A stretch of 64,000 nt of DNA from Chaenocephalus aceratus. Its lineage: Eukaryota > Chordata > Actinopteri > Perciformes > Channichthyidae. Positions 26,771 through 38,100 of the stretch are shown piece by piece (position 1 is the first letter of the stretch; every line of letters starts with the position of its first letter). The stretch covers positions 43,013,771 through 43,077,770 of the forward strand of contig CM043789.1 in NCBI GenBank assembly GCA_023974075.1. Reading direction: 5' to 3'. The notes under the pieces were generated by a model. That model was not told where the DNA came from and did not search any database. It saw nothing but the letters and a program-made list of their open reading frames with translations. Made by a program: the position numbers and the translations under genes.

Positions 26771-27483
26771 AGTATATCAAAATAAAAATTAATGAATAAA
26801 TAAACACTTAGGAGAAGAATTTAGTTAAAATAAATTGTAATTGTGGTTAAATAACATTGTCTGCTGCATTTATTTGGTCAATTTAAACGGTAAGGAACGT
26901 TATAATGTCAGAACGTGCGTGACCTGTGCCGCTGCACGTTCATCATCTGGAAGGTGCTTACACAGCAGTCGGTGATGGACATCAGAAAATGATTAAAACA
27001 ACCAGCCCTAATCGCCAGCAGTAACACTGCATCGACTGCAGGTAATAACAGTTCAGATCATGGGGACATTACGTTACCCGCGGCCACTGTCGTGGACAAT
27101 AACGTCCTCCCGTCTGACTCGCCAGCTTTTCCCGCCTCGCCCACGGAGGCGGAGCAGCCGTCTTCGTTGCCCCAAACACCGCCACCCCTCAGCGGCCCGC
27201 AAGTGCCAGAGGACCTGGGCAAAACAGAGCCTTCCCAGTGGAAACAAATGTGTTTGACTTTCATTAGTGAATGAAACTTTGTGCCCTTTATAGTCTGTGT
27301 TCAATATTGTGTATTTGTTATATTGTATTATATATCCTATATATATGCTAAGGTCCCGATACTGACCCTATAGCAGTCATGTAGTGCGCATATGTGTAAT
27401 TAAACCGAATTAAACCCATGATATCAAAATCTCACTCCAGCCAGGTACCCAAAGTTGGCAACCCTGTTCACACTCATGGACAG

Positions 27484-27601
27484 TAGGTGGCGGTATGCAC
27501 CTTTTAAATTGTTTGCAATCCGCCAAAAACGAGAGAAGAAGAAGTATGCACGTTTAAAGTTCTTTGCAATCCGCCAAAAACCGAGAGAGGAAGAGGAAGA
27601 G
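27484..27601 (+). other. candidate non-coding first exon of the zinc-finger gene
   Basis: Two tandem copies of about 50 bp (GTATGCAC...TTTAAA...TTTGCAATCCGCCAAAAAC with GAGAGAAGAAG) end in GAAGAG|GTGAGT, a good donor. Similar sequence often lies at the start of fish zinc-finger genes, but it is also a dispersed repeat. The link to the leader exons at 29.7 and 30.8 kb is inference. Confidence 0.35.
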
Positions 27602-27755
27602 GTGAGTGGATTAAACACCTGTTAGCTTAGTTTACAGTTAATCACGAATCAGAAGTTATCTTATTTAACACAACAGCTGTAATCTTGGAAGAAAGAAACT
27701 CACAAAAAAACGTTTAAATGTACGCCAGAAATAGTCTCAAATTCTCTTTAATTAA

Positions 27756-27868
27756 AGGCTAAAAGCTATCGGCTAACAGCTAAAGTGTAAAAGCTATCGG
27801 CTAACAGCTAAAGTCTGAAAGCTATCGGCTAATAGCTAAAGTCTAAAAGCTATCGGCTAATAGCTACA
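27756..27868. repeat. 28-bp minisatellite, four units
   Basis: Four tandem units containing AAAGCTATCGGCTAACAGCT, differing mainly at AACAGC/AATAGC. Confidence 0.9.
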
Positions 27869-28309
27869 GTTATTATTCCAGTTCGGCTCTGGGTGAGTAA
27901 CAGTTGATTTGTAATGCTCAGCTGACTTTATGTTAGTTATTTATTACACCAGTTGTCTTTAAGACTGTTTGAGTTGTTGTGTTGGTGCTCTTTACCATAG
28001 ATATGGTTTTAAATATATGCTAACTAGCTTATTAGCATCTCCATTCACCGTGACGTGGCATTTTTCCCATTGATATGAATGGGGTTCTTCAGTTAGCAGC
28101 TAACGCTAAGCTAAGCGACGGTTTAGCTCATTAGATAAATAGATATACTTTATTTAAATAATGATTTATCTTAAACTGGGAAATGATTGTGGCACAGCCG
28201 AAGTGTTTTCAGGCATTACACGAGTTAAACATATTTAAAAGGTACAATAAGATATAATAAAAATGAAGCATTAGCAGCAACTTTACACACAGGACACATA
28301 TCACTAGAG

Positions 28310-28674
28310 TATTGGTCACCAACCTTGAAGAGATCTATGGATACCTCTCTCAGCACCCATATGAAACAGAACTGTAAACAGATTTTCTTTTTCTTTATGG
28401 ATATTTTAGAAATCACTCACTTACAAAAACTGTATTCTTGTTTTACTGCCATATAGTATTTCATATCTGTTTTTCATGTATTCTCTTATTGTTTGTATAA
28501 TGATCATATGAAGGTGTGCCTCGGAAATAATCTTTTGAATAATTTGTGACAACCGTTATAAAAAAACGTATTTTTCAAACATTATTATTTTTATTTTTAT
28601 TTCTTTTGTTACTTTTTTTTTAACGGTCCGCGATCTACCCGCACCACACTCGATCGACTGGTTGGCGACCACTG
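28310..28674. mobile_element. hAT-like MITE, 365 bp, with perfect 8-bp duplication
   Basis: CACTAGAG flanks both sides (28302-28309 and 28675-28682). The right end GGTTGGCGACCACTG, complemented CAGTGGTCGCCAACC, matches the left end TATTGGTCACCAACC apart from the mutated first bases. This is the CAGTGGT class of hAT termini. No transposase ORF. Confidence 0.8.
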
Positions 28675-29499
28675 CACTAGAGTATCTAAAGAATACACAA
28701 TATACAGAAAATACTGTATACATGGAGTACATCAGTCTCACTAGCTAATGTTTGCTTTCTGTGTTAACTTAGTGATAGTTAATGACACAGATAGCGTTAT
28801 AACTGTCACTTTCTATGTGAATAAAGTAATTTTAATGATATAAAAGTGAACAAACTGTGAGCTGTAAGTTAGAATGTAAGTTGCTAAACAGATTATGATG
28901 AATTATATCTAAATATTTGTATTATATTAATAATAATAACTTTTCATCGTAATGGTTAAAGTCATTTGCATCTAACGTTAATAACTATCTGACCTTTCTA
29001 TCATGTTCTCCTCTGCTTAGCATCACATTGACTAAATGGATCAATTTGGAACATGTTTACGTCACAGCAGCAGAGAGATGAGACAAGGCACTGCACATGA
29101 TGTGATAAATAGAAACATATCATTGAATAAACTCTTTTAATTCCTCCTCTTCACTCCTGACAGTTTTCGTGTGTGTGCGTCTCTGCCAGCACGTCCTCTT
29201 TTATTCTCATTCAGGTGGAGGACATACCTTAATAATTACTTTCTCTAACATTATTTATCCCACAGTATACTCATAAGTTATATGCATACCGTTTAGTTTG
29301 AGTAAACGCTCCCTTTTTACCTTCAGCATATTGTGTTAGTACGGTAACTCTTCTTTATTACTGTTAGCATACTGGTTTCTGTGAGGCAACTCCTTTATGT
29401 TACAGGATGAATCCTCAGTGTATTGACTTGTTGTTTCTCGTCTCCTCCTGACTGACTGAGTCCTGGAGCTGTGAGTTTCTCCTCTTCAGTGAAGCAGCT

Positions 29500-29617
29500 T
29501 TATTACTGTCTCCTATCGTCGCAGACAAAGTAGCATTACATGGAAATACTCAAGTAAAGTCAAAGTACCTCTAAATAGTACTGGAGTAAATGTACTTAGT
29601 TACTTCTCACCTCTGCT
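29500..29617 (-). mobile_element. hAT (Tol2-like) terminus
   Basis: AAGTACCTCTAAATAGTACT and ATGTACTTAGTTACTTCTCA end in CACCTCTG at 29617, the complement of CAGAGGTG. The other end was not resolved. The terminus falls exactly where the duplicated zinc-finger leader segment begins. Confidence 0.55.
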
Positions 29618-29710
29618 ATGAACCTACGAAGTAGATTAGTTTTGTTGTGTCTGTCGGTTGTATTGAGTCGTCTTGTTTTGTGTCAGCTCTAGTTTTGTTG
29701 ATTATTTCAG

Positions 29711-29776
29711 AAACAAAGCCGGAGAAGGAGAACTGAGAGCAGCATGGAGGAGATCAAGGAGACTCCTGGAGCTCAG
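29711..29776 (+). CDS. zinc-finger gene leader exon, copy a
   Basis: The acceptor TGATTATTTCAG is followed by 33 bases of 5' UTR, then ATG at 29744 encoding MEEIKETPGAQ and the donor CAG|GTGAGT (phase 0). The phase fits the finger exon at 41272, which starts AAACCGAAA. Short leader peptides of this kind are usual in fish zinc-finger genes. A near-identical exon lies 1,045 bp downstream, so the two may be alternatives. Confidence 0.6.
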
Positions 29777-30657
29777 GTGAGTGTGCACTTCATCACAATC
29801 AGGGTGTCCGCGGGTCTTAAAAAGTTGATAGCCTTAATTTCGCTAAATTCATTTATTAAAAAGTATTAAAACAGCATTTTCCAAGGTATTAAGAAGGTCC
29901 ACAGCAACGACAACATGAAACACCCTTTAAGTTACTGAAACAACATGTCGGGGAAACCCCCTCAAGGCGGCCCCATGCATAGCGGGCCATAAAATGCTGC
30001 TTCTTATTTTAAGTTTCGTTGCCTTGCTCCGCTCTGTGGGGGGGGGGTTTATCTGCTGCTGGACTACCTGAGAGATATACAGCAGGAGAACACGCCGTCC
30101 ACCTCGGAGAATAAACAGAAGGGCAACCATGACAACCATGCTCCGGGGTCTTCTTCGCTGCTTTTGGTGTATTTTGTGGCGGCAGCAGCAGCGCCACTTA
30201 CAGGCCTGGCATATGTACTACAGCGTTTCCAGCATTTCCAGCGGTCTAGTGTGAACGGACACGTTAATGAATCGAATGCGTGTGAACGGAAGACTGTTTT
30301 GCGTTTGCGTATGCGTTTTTACTGTATGCGTCCTCGTGGGGCCGGGGTCTAAGCCAAACTATATCCGGTCACAGAGATCTGCTATTTTAAAGTAAGGTCA
30401 ACACATATATATATATATACAGTCTATGGTCAACACATATCGACCCTAAAATATAGTCTATATTAAGAACGAGAAAAGTCTTAACATATATATTGTTTTT
30501 TGTAAACATGATGTGTGAGGGTGATGACGTCAGAGCATCGTCCTCTGTGCCGGGCTCAGCCCCGGACAGCCCCAGCCCAATTTAACCCCTGGGTATTTGT
30601 GAGGGAGCTCCTATATGGCATTACCCCGCTGAAGCTCACCAAAGTTTAATATATTTC
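29777..30657. other. unassigned repetitive intron DNA
   Basis: A G-run at 30040-30048, CpG-rich motifs with GTGTGAACGGA (30249-30290) typical of inverted-repeat elements, and (TA)n ending TATACAGTCTATGG at 30405-30429. No gene. Confidence 0.4.
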
Positions 30658-30821
30658 ATACCTCTGCTATGAACCTACGAAGTAGATTAGTTTTGTTGTG
30701 TCTGTCGGTTGTATTGAGTCGTCTTGTTTTGTGTCAGCTCTAGTTTTCTTGATTATTTCAGAAACGGAGAAGGAGAACTGAGAGCAGCATGGAGGAGAAC
30801 AAGGAGAGCCCTGGAGCTCAG
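30658..30821 (+). CDS. zinc-finger gene leader exon, copy b (duplicate)
   Basis: The 100 bases upstream (from ACCTCTGCTATGAACC at 30661) and the exon repeat those at 29612-29776. The acceptor TGATTATTTCAG, 27 bases of UTR, then ATG at 30789 encode MEENKESPGAQ, donor CAG|GTGAGT. Differences from copy a: six fewer UTR bases and I4N and T7S changes. Both keep ATG, frame and splice sites. Confidence 0.6.
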
Positions 30822-31239
30822 GTGAGTGTGCACTAGTGTGTCACGATACCAACATTTTGGTTTTCGATACCGATGCCAAGTCAAGAATTGCGATTCCGAT
30901 TCTTTTTCAATACTTTTCTTAAAAAAAGGGAAACGGTCTTAAATATAATCAGGGATGCAAACTCATCGGGTATGAAAAAGGTGACAAGGATCCGAGCCCC
31001 CGGACCCCACGGAATATCGGCTTTAAAATTAGGAATAACGGATGATTTTAGCAGTCAGAACAACTGAAGCAGCAGTGTTACTAAGAACAGAAACGCCAAA
31101 GAGTCACATCTAATAGAAATATATATAACAGCATTTATTTTAATTGTGTAGCAGTGAGTTTAACATTTTGGCAGCACTGTTGAGCATTTTGAAAATGTAT
31201 TGTCATGCCTCTGTGCAAGGCTGAGTCTTTCTATCTTTA

Positions 31240-31440
31240 TATTCACTGGTGTGTAAAGTAACTGAGTTCATAAACTCAAGTACTACTTGGGTACAATGTT
31301 GAGATACTTGTACTTTATTTAAGTATTTCAATGTTTCTTTTGCTACTTTGTACTTCTAATCCACTACAGTTCAGAGGTACATGGTGTACTTTTACTCCAC
31401 TACATGTATTTAATACCTTTAGTTACTTCACAGATGTGGA
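31240..31440. mobile_element. Tol2-like hAT remnant
   Basis: ACTGGTGTGTAAAGTAACTG followed by dense AAGTACT/TACTTGTACTTT and ACTTTTACTCCACTACA motifs, as in Tol2-like elements. The far end is not clear. Confidence 0.5.
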
Positions 31441-31682
31441 TGAATGATGTGAAATATAATTTTCATATAATATTTCAGACAAAGGCATTTAAAAACAGTC
31501 ATTAAAAGAAAAGATAATAAAAGAAAAAATACACGAATAAAAAGTACATGAATAAAAAGTTACAGTGCAGTTTAAAGATATGAATAGTTCACACAGAAGT
31601 TCCATTTGACTGATGCCTTTCTTTAAGGTTTCTCCGAACATGAGCTGTGTACGCTTGTATGGCACATTACGTCCCAAGCATA

Positions 31683-34600
31683 GACTGTATATATAAATGG
31701 ACGTAGGGTCCGTTGACGTCACCCATAGGATTCTGCAGAGTTGCCGAGAAGCCCTTAGTAGGCGGAGTCGGCCACTAACGGCTCGACTGTGACGTCAGAG
31801 TTCAACTCCTGCCTGCTCCAAATAAGGGCAAAGAGGCGGAGCCGAGGCGGGACCTGCTGCCACCCAGCTGGAAGTTCCAGAGCTAGCTGAAGCTACCAAG
31901 CTAAGCTAACATGCTCCCCATCTGCACACTTGCCGTCGCATTTTACGTTTCTAAGGTAAGCGGACATGAAACTATTCAGCAAAACTATAAATAATAATCT
32001 AAGTTATTGAGTTTTTAGCATAATACTTCAGAATCTTAAAACCCCTTAATGTTTGTATGCAATTGTGCTAAATTCAACACTGGAATCAAGCAAATATTAA
32101 TGTTTGCTTGACATTAGTTATTTGTATTTTGATATCACTTAACTACACGTTTAATACATTTAAGTCAAGCTAAGGTACATGTGATGGTAGCTAGTTAGAC
32201 AAACAATTCAAAAGACAACATGTATTTAAAGACCAATCTTATTTGAATGTGCCTCTTAACCTGATATATTAGTTATACAGTAATAGTATTGACAATCTAA
32301 AAAAAACTGAGCAACTCAACAGTCAACTTTATGTTTCTTATTGTCTAAAGCATTTATTATTTTCATTTTCCCCCTCTCATATTCAGTGTGGACGGATTGA
32401 GACAGCTGGTGGGCAAGGCAAGGCAAGGCAAGTTTATTTATATAGCACTTTTCAACACAAGGCAATTCAAAGTGCTTTACAAAAACAAAAGACATTAAGA
32501 AAATGGCATTTAAAATCAGTCATTAAAATAAAAGCTAATAAAATAAACATAAAAAGAAAAAATACATGGAAAAAAGTTAAAGTGCAGTCTAATATATGAC
32601 CAGTTCAATTAAAAGCAGCGACAAAAAGTCTTCAGCCTGGATTTAAAAGTAGTAAGAGTTGCAGCGGACCTGCAGGTTTCTGGGAGTTTGTTCCAGATAT
32701 TTGGAGCATAATAAACTGAACGCTGCTTCTCCATGTTTAGTTCTGACTCTGGGGACAGAAAGCTGACCAGTCCCTGAAGACCTGAGAGATCTGGATGCTT
32801 CATAATTTAGCAGGAGGTCAGTAATGTATTTTGGGCCTTAAACCATTCAGTGCTTTATAAACCAGCAGCAGTATTTTGAAATCTATTCTTTGACACACAG
32901 GAAGCCAGTGTAAAGACTTCAGAACAGGAGTGATGTGATCCACTTTCTTGGTGTCCAGAGAGCAGCAGAGACTTCAGGGAGAAACCTCTGTGTGATGGAC
33001 GTCCAGTCTGTTGGTTTGGAGAGGACTGAGGGTCTTTCCTCAGCGAGGAGGACCAGGCCTGATGGAGGAGCCCATGCTGGGCAAAGTGTGATGCCAACTG
33101 CACAGGCCTAGTCTGTCACTTTATTTGACTAAATGTGTTTACTTATACATTTAATAGGTTTACACCTTCTGTCCATATGTGCTTTTTATTTAAAACATTT
33201 GATTAACTTTTGGTTCACATTTCATTAAATTGTATTTGTATTTGGATTCCTTTTGTCCATTATTCTTACTGAAAATGTTTAGATTACACATTCACATCTG
33301 ACTGAAGATTGGCCCCATTTTTTTGTGATGTTGCAAACTCTGCGGTACAAGGCACACGCAATGTGAAGCTCATAAAGTGAGGCAAATAGAAATAATCAGC
33401 TGATGGAGCGTAGATGTGGAAATAGCTGCATTCGATCAGCTGACTGTTTTTACAATAAAAGTAGTTTTCTTAGTGTACTGGTCTTAAAATCTCATAACAT
33501 CAAGCTTTTAATGTTCCTCTTGGATGTTCTTCTTGGATGTTCTTCTTGACCCTCAGAGAAGGAGAACATGTCGTGTCTTTCAGGCATGTCCTTTCCTAAC
33601 AAAAATGACAGGAAACAAAACATATTATTGCAGAACAAGTGTGTTATTTATGAAAGCAGTGTGTTTGTGTGTTTAGGGGCTGTAGATATCATTATTTTGT
33701 AATTGTAATGTTTTTTTTTTTATTTCAACAATGAGCTACAAAGACAATCAGATTATGAATGAACAGTATGAAGTTCATCAACTTTGAAATATGTTATTAT
33801 CAAAATAATATTGAACTGTTATCAAAACGTAATGCAAGCTTGCTCTGTTGTCTCAATGAAAGAATAACTTTTACCACGTTTTTTACAGACAATATTGAGA
33901 GATAAATAGTAGCAGTTCTCACTGTGTTAAATATCTTTGCCTTCAATACATTAAATTAGAAAGCTGACAAAATCATAGTGCTTGTTAACATCTAAATGTA
34001 ACTTTTTGCATGGAAAAAACCCTCAACTTAACTGATGTGTAGGTGATCTAGTATTTAGTATTGTTTAATGGAATGTATATCAGTGTATTAAAGTCAATAC
34101 TTCATTCATTTTAAACCAATATCTTTCTTGATTCTTTGTACAGTATGAAAAAAAGAGTCTTTGTACCTGAGCTGAAGTTCACTGCTGTGAGGAGTCCAGT
34201 TCTGTCTCTCACTCTCTGGTCCAGCCTGTCTGCATCACCTGGACACTTTAAACAAACAGATATATGTGTAAAGTACCATGTGTACAAACAATATAACTGA
34301 TTCTCTTCTGTTGAACATGTTGGATTGTGTATTGTCCGAGTCAGGGTCCTTTTATTTTACTGTAACTTGGAAGTTGTGTTACCAATGCTTACCGTTTATT
34401 TTGATACCCATTTGGTAATGCAATTAAATAAAAACAAGGTTTGGGTGAGTTCTTCAGTTGACTTTGATGTTAACGTGTAAGCTCAATAATGCTCAACCAA
34501 CCATATTGTAATCATCTTGAAATATGACATTAATAATTGTAATATACACATCTTATTGTGAGGTTGATTTCCACATACACTACTTCGACGTTCGCTTGTC

Positions 34601-34788
34601 TACATTACTTGAGCATAGCCAATTTAAATTAACCTTAGCGATGCATACAGTTCCTACCTACATAGGCTAATAAATATCTCTACGTTACAAGGAGGACCTT
34701 ATTTTATCAACCTCAAACAGAAGCCGTTTGTTCAACAGTATTATCCCACTTAACGTCTATTTCGTTTTAACCTTTATATATACAGTCT
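31683..34788. mobile_element. 3.1-kb element bounded by inverted GACTGTATATATAAA
   Basis: GACTGTATATATAAATGG at about 31683 and its complement CCTTTATATATACAGTC at about 34772-34788 are flanked by TA on both outer sides, compatible with a TA target site. The interior holds a 3'-end L2 fragment and AT-rich DNA with no transposase. The end sequence is common in fish, so the two ends could belong to separate elements. Confidence 0.4.
32411..33112 (-). mobile_element. L2-like LINE 3' fragment
   Basis: On the - strand the frame 32609-32803 reads YYAPNIWNKLPETCRSAAT and LTTFKSRLKTF, the C-terminal end of L2-type reverse transcriptases, followed by the tail GTAAAGCACTTTGAATTGCC and (CCTTG)n at 32411-32430. 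It is 5'-truncated. A second diverged copy lies at 35580-36877. Confidence 0.8.
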
Positions 34789-35255
34789 ATTATTTTAACT
34801 TGGAGGCTACGATTAGCATCGTTAGCACCGATGTAGCTACCAACTCCCTACACGCTAACCCAAGCCTTAACATTCATGACGTAGCTGATTAAAATCATTA
34901 ACACATAATAAAGCACTCGAATTTCACTTACCGAAAAAACCACATTCATGCACCGTCTGTTTTAACCGCAGAGCGAGTCACAATAGTCCGATATATAAGC
35001 ATGAAGAACAAACAACCACGGCCAGCTTCAAGTTGTGTTTCCTGGATGAGCTGAGCAGGCAGAGTCCCTGTTAGCTAGCTTCACGGAGCAGCTAGCAGAG
35101 AGACAAGAAGCTAACAGCGGCAGGCACTTGACAGAGCCGTCACTCAATGTGACCACGCCCTAATTTATGCAAAAACGTTAAGACCCTAATATAAATAAAA
35201 GGGTCGTGTTAGAAAACAATTCACTCACAGATCCATAATCATTCAAGGTGGAATC
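33113..35255. other. no gene seen
   Basis: AT-rich DNA. A GATGTTCTTCTTG duplication lies at 33520-33550. No exon with supportable splice sites was found. Confidence 0.45.
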
Positions 35256-35579
35256 TAACTATATCGATAATAAAAATGTATGTAGCCAGGGGTAGAAACA
35301 TGTTTTTTTTCTGCTGTAAAGTTGGGCATTTTAACATGGGGGTCTATGGAAATTGCTCCTTTCTGCAGCCATCGCCTATCGGCCAATATATGAACTGCAG
35401 TCTGTGTGTGGCACTTCCGTATTGGCGTCCCGGCTATTCCCCAGAGTTTTCCCCTTGGTTCCAAGCAGCATACACGGAGAAAACCAGCCAGGACAAATTC
35501 CCCAGACTCTGATTCCCTGGGGTCTAGCCCCAAATGTTCATCAACCAAAAACGAAATGCAACCGCTCAGTTTCAATTTT
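35256..35579. repeat. dispersed fish repeat
   Basis: GGGCATTTTAACATGGGGGT then CTATGGAAATTGCTC and GCACTTCCGTATTGGC are parts of a very abundant teleost repeat, usually near GACTGTATATA-type termini. Boundaries are uncertain. Confidence 0.45.
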
Positions 35580-36877
35580 TTTAAAGCAGCGGCAAAAAGA
35601 AGAAGTCTTCAGCCTAGATTTAAAGTAGTCAGAGTTTGCAGCGGACCTGCAGGTTTCTGGGAGTTTGTTCCAGATATTTGGAGCATAACAACTGAACGTC
35701 TCCATGTTTAGTTCTGACTCTGGGGACAGAAAGCTGACCAGTCCCTGAAGACCTGAGAGATCTGGATGGTTCATAATTTAGCAGTAGATCAGAAATGTAT
35801 TTTGGGCCCTAAACCATTCAAAGCTTTATAAACCAGCAGCAGTATTTTTAAATCTATTCTTTGACACACAGGAAGCCAGTGTAAAGACTTCAGAACAGGA
35901 GTGATGTGATCCACTTTCTTAGTGTTAGTGAGGACTCGAGCAGCGGCGTTCTGAACCAGCTGCAGCTTTCTAATCGATTTTTTTTTAGTGAGACCTGTGA
36001 AGACACCATTGCAGTAGTCCAGTCTACTGAAGATAAAAGCATGGACAAGTTTTTCCAAATCTGCTGTGACATTAGTCTTTTAATCCTAGATATATCTTTA
36101 AGTGATAGTAGGCTGATTTAGTAACTGTTTTAATGTGACTGTTGAAACTCAGGTCAGAGTCCATGACTACACCTAGATTTCTGGCTCTATCTGTTTTGAA
36201 CATTGCAGCAGTGTTTCCCACAGAATTTGATTCTATTTGTGGGGGCACCGCACCGCAACCCCCCGGCAAGAAAGCCAAAGGTCCCTTAACCTATTCGGGT
36301 GGCCCACGCATCCACCCCCACTCAAATAACAAAAATACATGCGAGTTCATGGCTATTATAGACAACGTTCTTGTTGCTCTGTGTTGCGTTGTTAACGAGT
36401 GAAAACACACCGGAGGTTGAGGATCTGTGGGGTTTATTCTCCCAGAAATATCATTTACAATTCAGGCATTTAGCAGACACCTTATTCCAAAGCGACTTAC
36501 AATACAGGCATTCTCCCTGGAGTAACTGAGAGCTCAGTGTCTTACTCAAGGGCGCACTAGTAGTGGTGGGTTTTGAACTCGCAACCTTCCGATCATCAGC
36601 CCACCTCACTATCCATTAGACCACCAACATTTATAAATAAATAAATAATAAAACGTATACGCTCTGCCTTGGCTCCAAAAACCATTACCTCCGTTTTGTC
36701 TTTGTTTAATTGGAGAAAGTTCTGACGCATCCAGGCATTGATTTGTTCAATGCACTTACTCAGTGTTTTAACTGGAGAATAGTCTCCTGGTGAAATGGTA
36801 ACGTACATTTGTGTGTCATCCGCATAAAAGCTATTTTCCTGGTTTTTATAACTTTTTTTGTAATGTTCTTTGTCCAC
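35580..36877 (-). mobile_element. L2-like LINE, RT domain fragment, interrupted
   Basis: In order on the - strand: FYADDTQMYV (RT catalytic motif, about 36803-36832), WMRQNFLQLNKDKTEVMVFG, then after an insertion NLGVVMDSDLSFNSHIKTV, LVHAFIFSRLDYCNGVFTGL, LVQNAAARVLTNTKK, LHWLPVCQRIDLKILLLVYK and IWNKLPETCRSAA. The insertion at about 36205-36650 contains a V-type SINE. Upstream of FYADD the sequence is fused to a different part of a LINE. Several frame breaks: a dead copy. Confidence 0.85.
36451..36628 (-). repeat. V-type SINE (tRNA-derived)
   Basis: On the - strand: GGTGGTCTAATGGATAGTGA (A box region), GGTTGCGAGTTCAAAACCC (B box), then TGTAAGTCGCTTTGGAATAA and GTGTCTGCTAAATGCC, the conserved 3' domain of V-SINEs. 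It is nested in the L2-like LINE. Confidence 0.8.
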
Positions 36878-37935
36878 ATTGATGATTTATTACTTGGATA
36901 GATTTGTATTTCTTTAGTGGGAACACAGAAGTTAATATAGTATTTCGTAACAGTAGTTATTTCATCTAGTGAACCTTCCTGAAAAAATTCCCAATCTGTC
37001 CATGTCCCTATTACTTCCTTTTCTGGTTGACTTCCCTTCAGTTTGGTCTTATACACTGGTATCATATTCACAAGATTATGATCAGATTTCAGTATTGGTG
37101 GTCTGTATTTAGACACATAGGCTCCTTTATCATTTACGAAGCATTTATCCAGGATATTGTCTTCCTGCTGTGATCCCTAACATACTGCTGGAATCCAGGT
37201 AACACAGTCTCCAGGAGACATTGCTTCATGTCCCAGAGCACTATTGCCGGTGCATCGGGGTGGCTGAGTTGCAGCTCGTGAACACAGTCAACGATGGAGC
37301 CGGCCGCCAGTGACGCTCTGCCGCTGGGAGGCACGTAAACAACAAACAGTAAAATACACCCGAATTCTCTAGGCAGATAAAAGGGTCATAACGTCATGCC
37401 AAGAATTTCTACGTTGGGATTGCAGGTTTTACATTTGACTGAGTATGATCGGCACCACAGGTCATTAATATACACACAAATACCGCCTCCTCTGCAAAGA
37501 GAGATTCAGGCATTGTAGATTGTAGCCAACTTTCCGTGTGAAAACCTAATAAAGAGGCCTCAAGAAATTCATGACAGTACCTTGTGTATGTCCTTAGTGT
37601 GTCCACGTTGTTGCTCAATGAGCGCAGGTTTGTGAGAATGATGGATGGAAGTGGTGGCCGGCTGAATCTCCGCCGTAGGCGATTCTGAACGCCTCCCCTC
37701 CTTCCTCGTCTCTTTTTCCTGGTGTTTCTAGGCGGCTCCCGATGGATGTCATCCAATATCGAAGAGCACAGATGGCTTGGTGTATTCGTAGGAGGCCGAT
37801 CGCATTGTAGCTCTAGCATAGCCTCGTGGCTGTAGCAGCGTTGAGGCCGGGGCTCCTCGTCATACCTGTTCGTGCTGTCACTCAGGTTGTGTCTTGGAAA
37901 GTTGTATGGCCAGACATGGTCTACAGAAGGCAAAT
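36870..37935 (-). mobile_element. LINE endonuclease-domain fragment
   Basis: On the - strand: PLPSIILTNLRSLSNNVDTL (start of an apurinic-type endonuclease domain after a basic stretch RKKRRGRRGG), VYVPPSGRASLA, then PDAPAIVLWDMKQC at the place of the catalytic GDFN motif (degraded), LPGFQQYV, and a linker SSMWTKNITKKV. Three frames are used, so it is inactive. It runs directly into the YADDTQ motif near 36840, so the N-terminal half of the RT is missing. Confidence 0.75.
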
Positions 37936-38100
37936 GTAATCCACAGGATCAAAAGCATGGTCTCTCAAAATGACGTTTCATACACACAACAAAGTTTAGA
38001 CAATAATTAGACAAAAAAAAACCGACGAACGGAGAACACAGAGACTCGCAGTGACAGGATGCCGTCTCCCTCTGTCTCCTGTATACCAGAGGTGGGAGTA

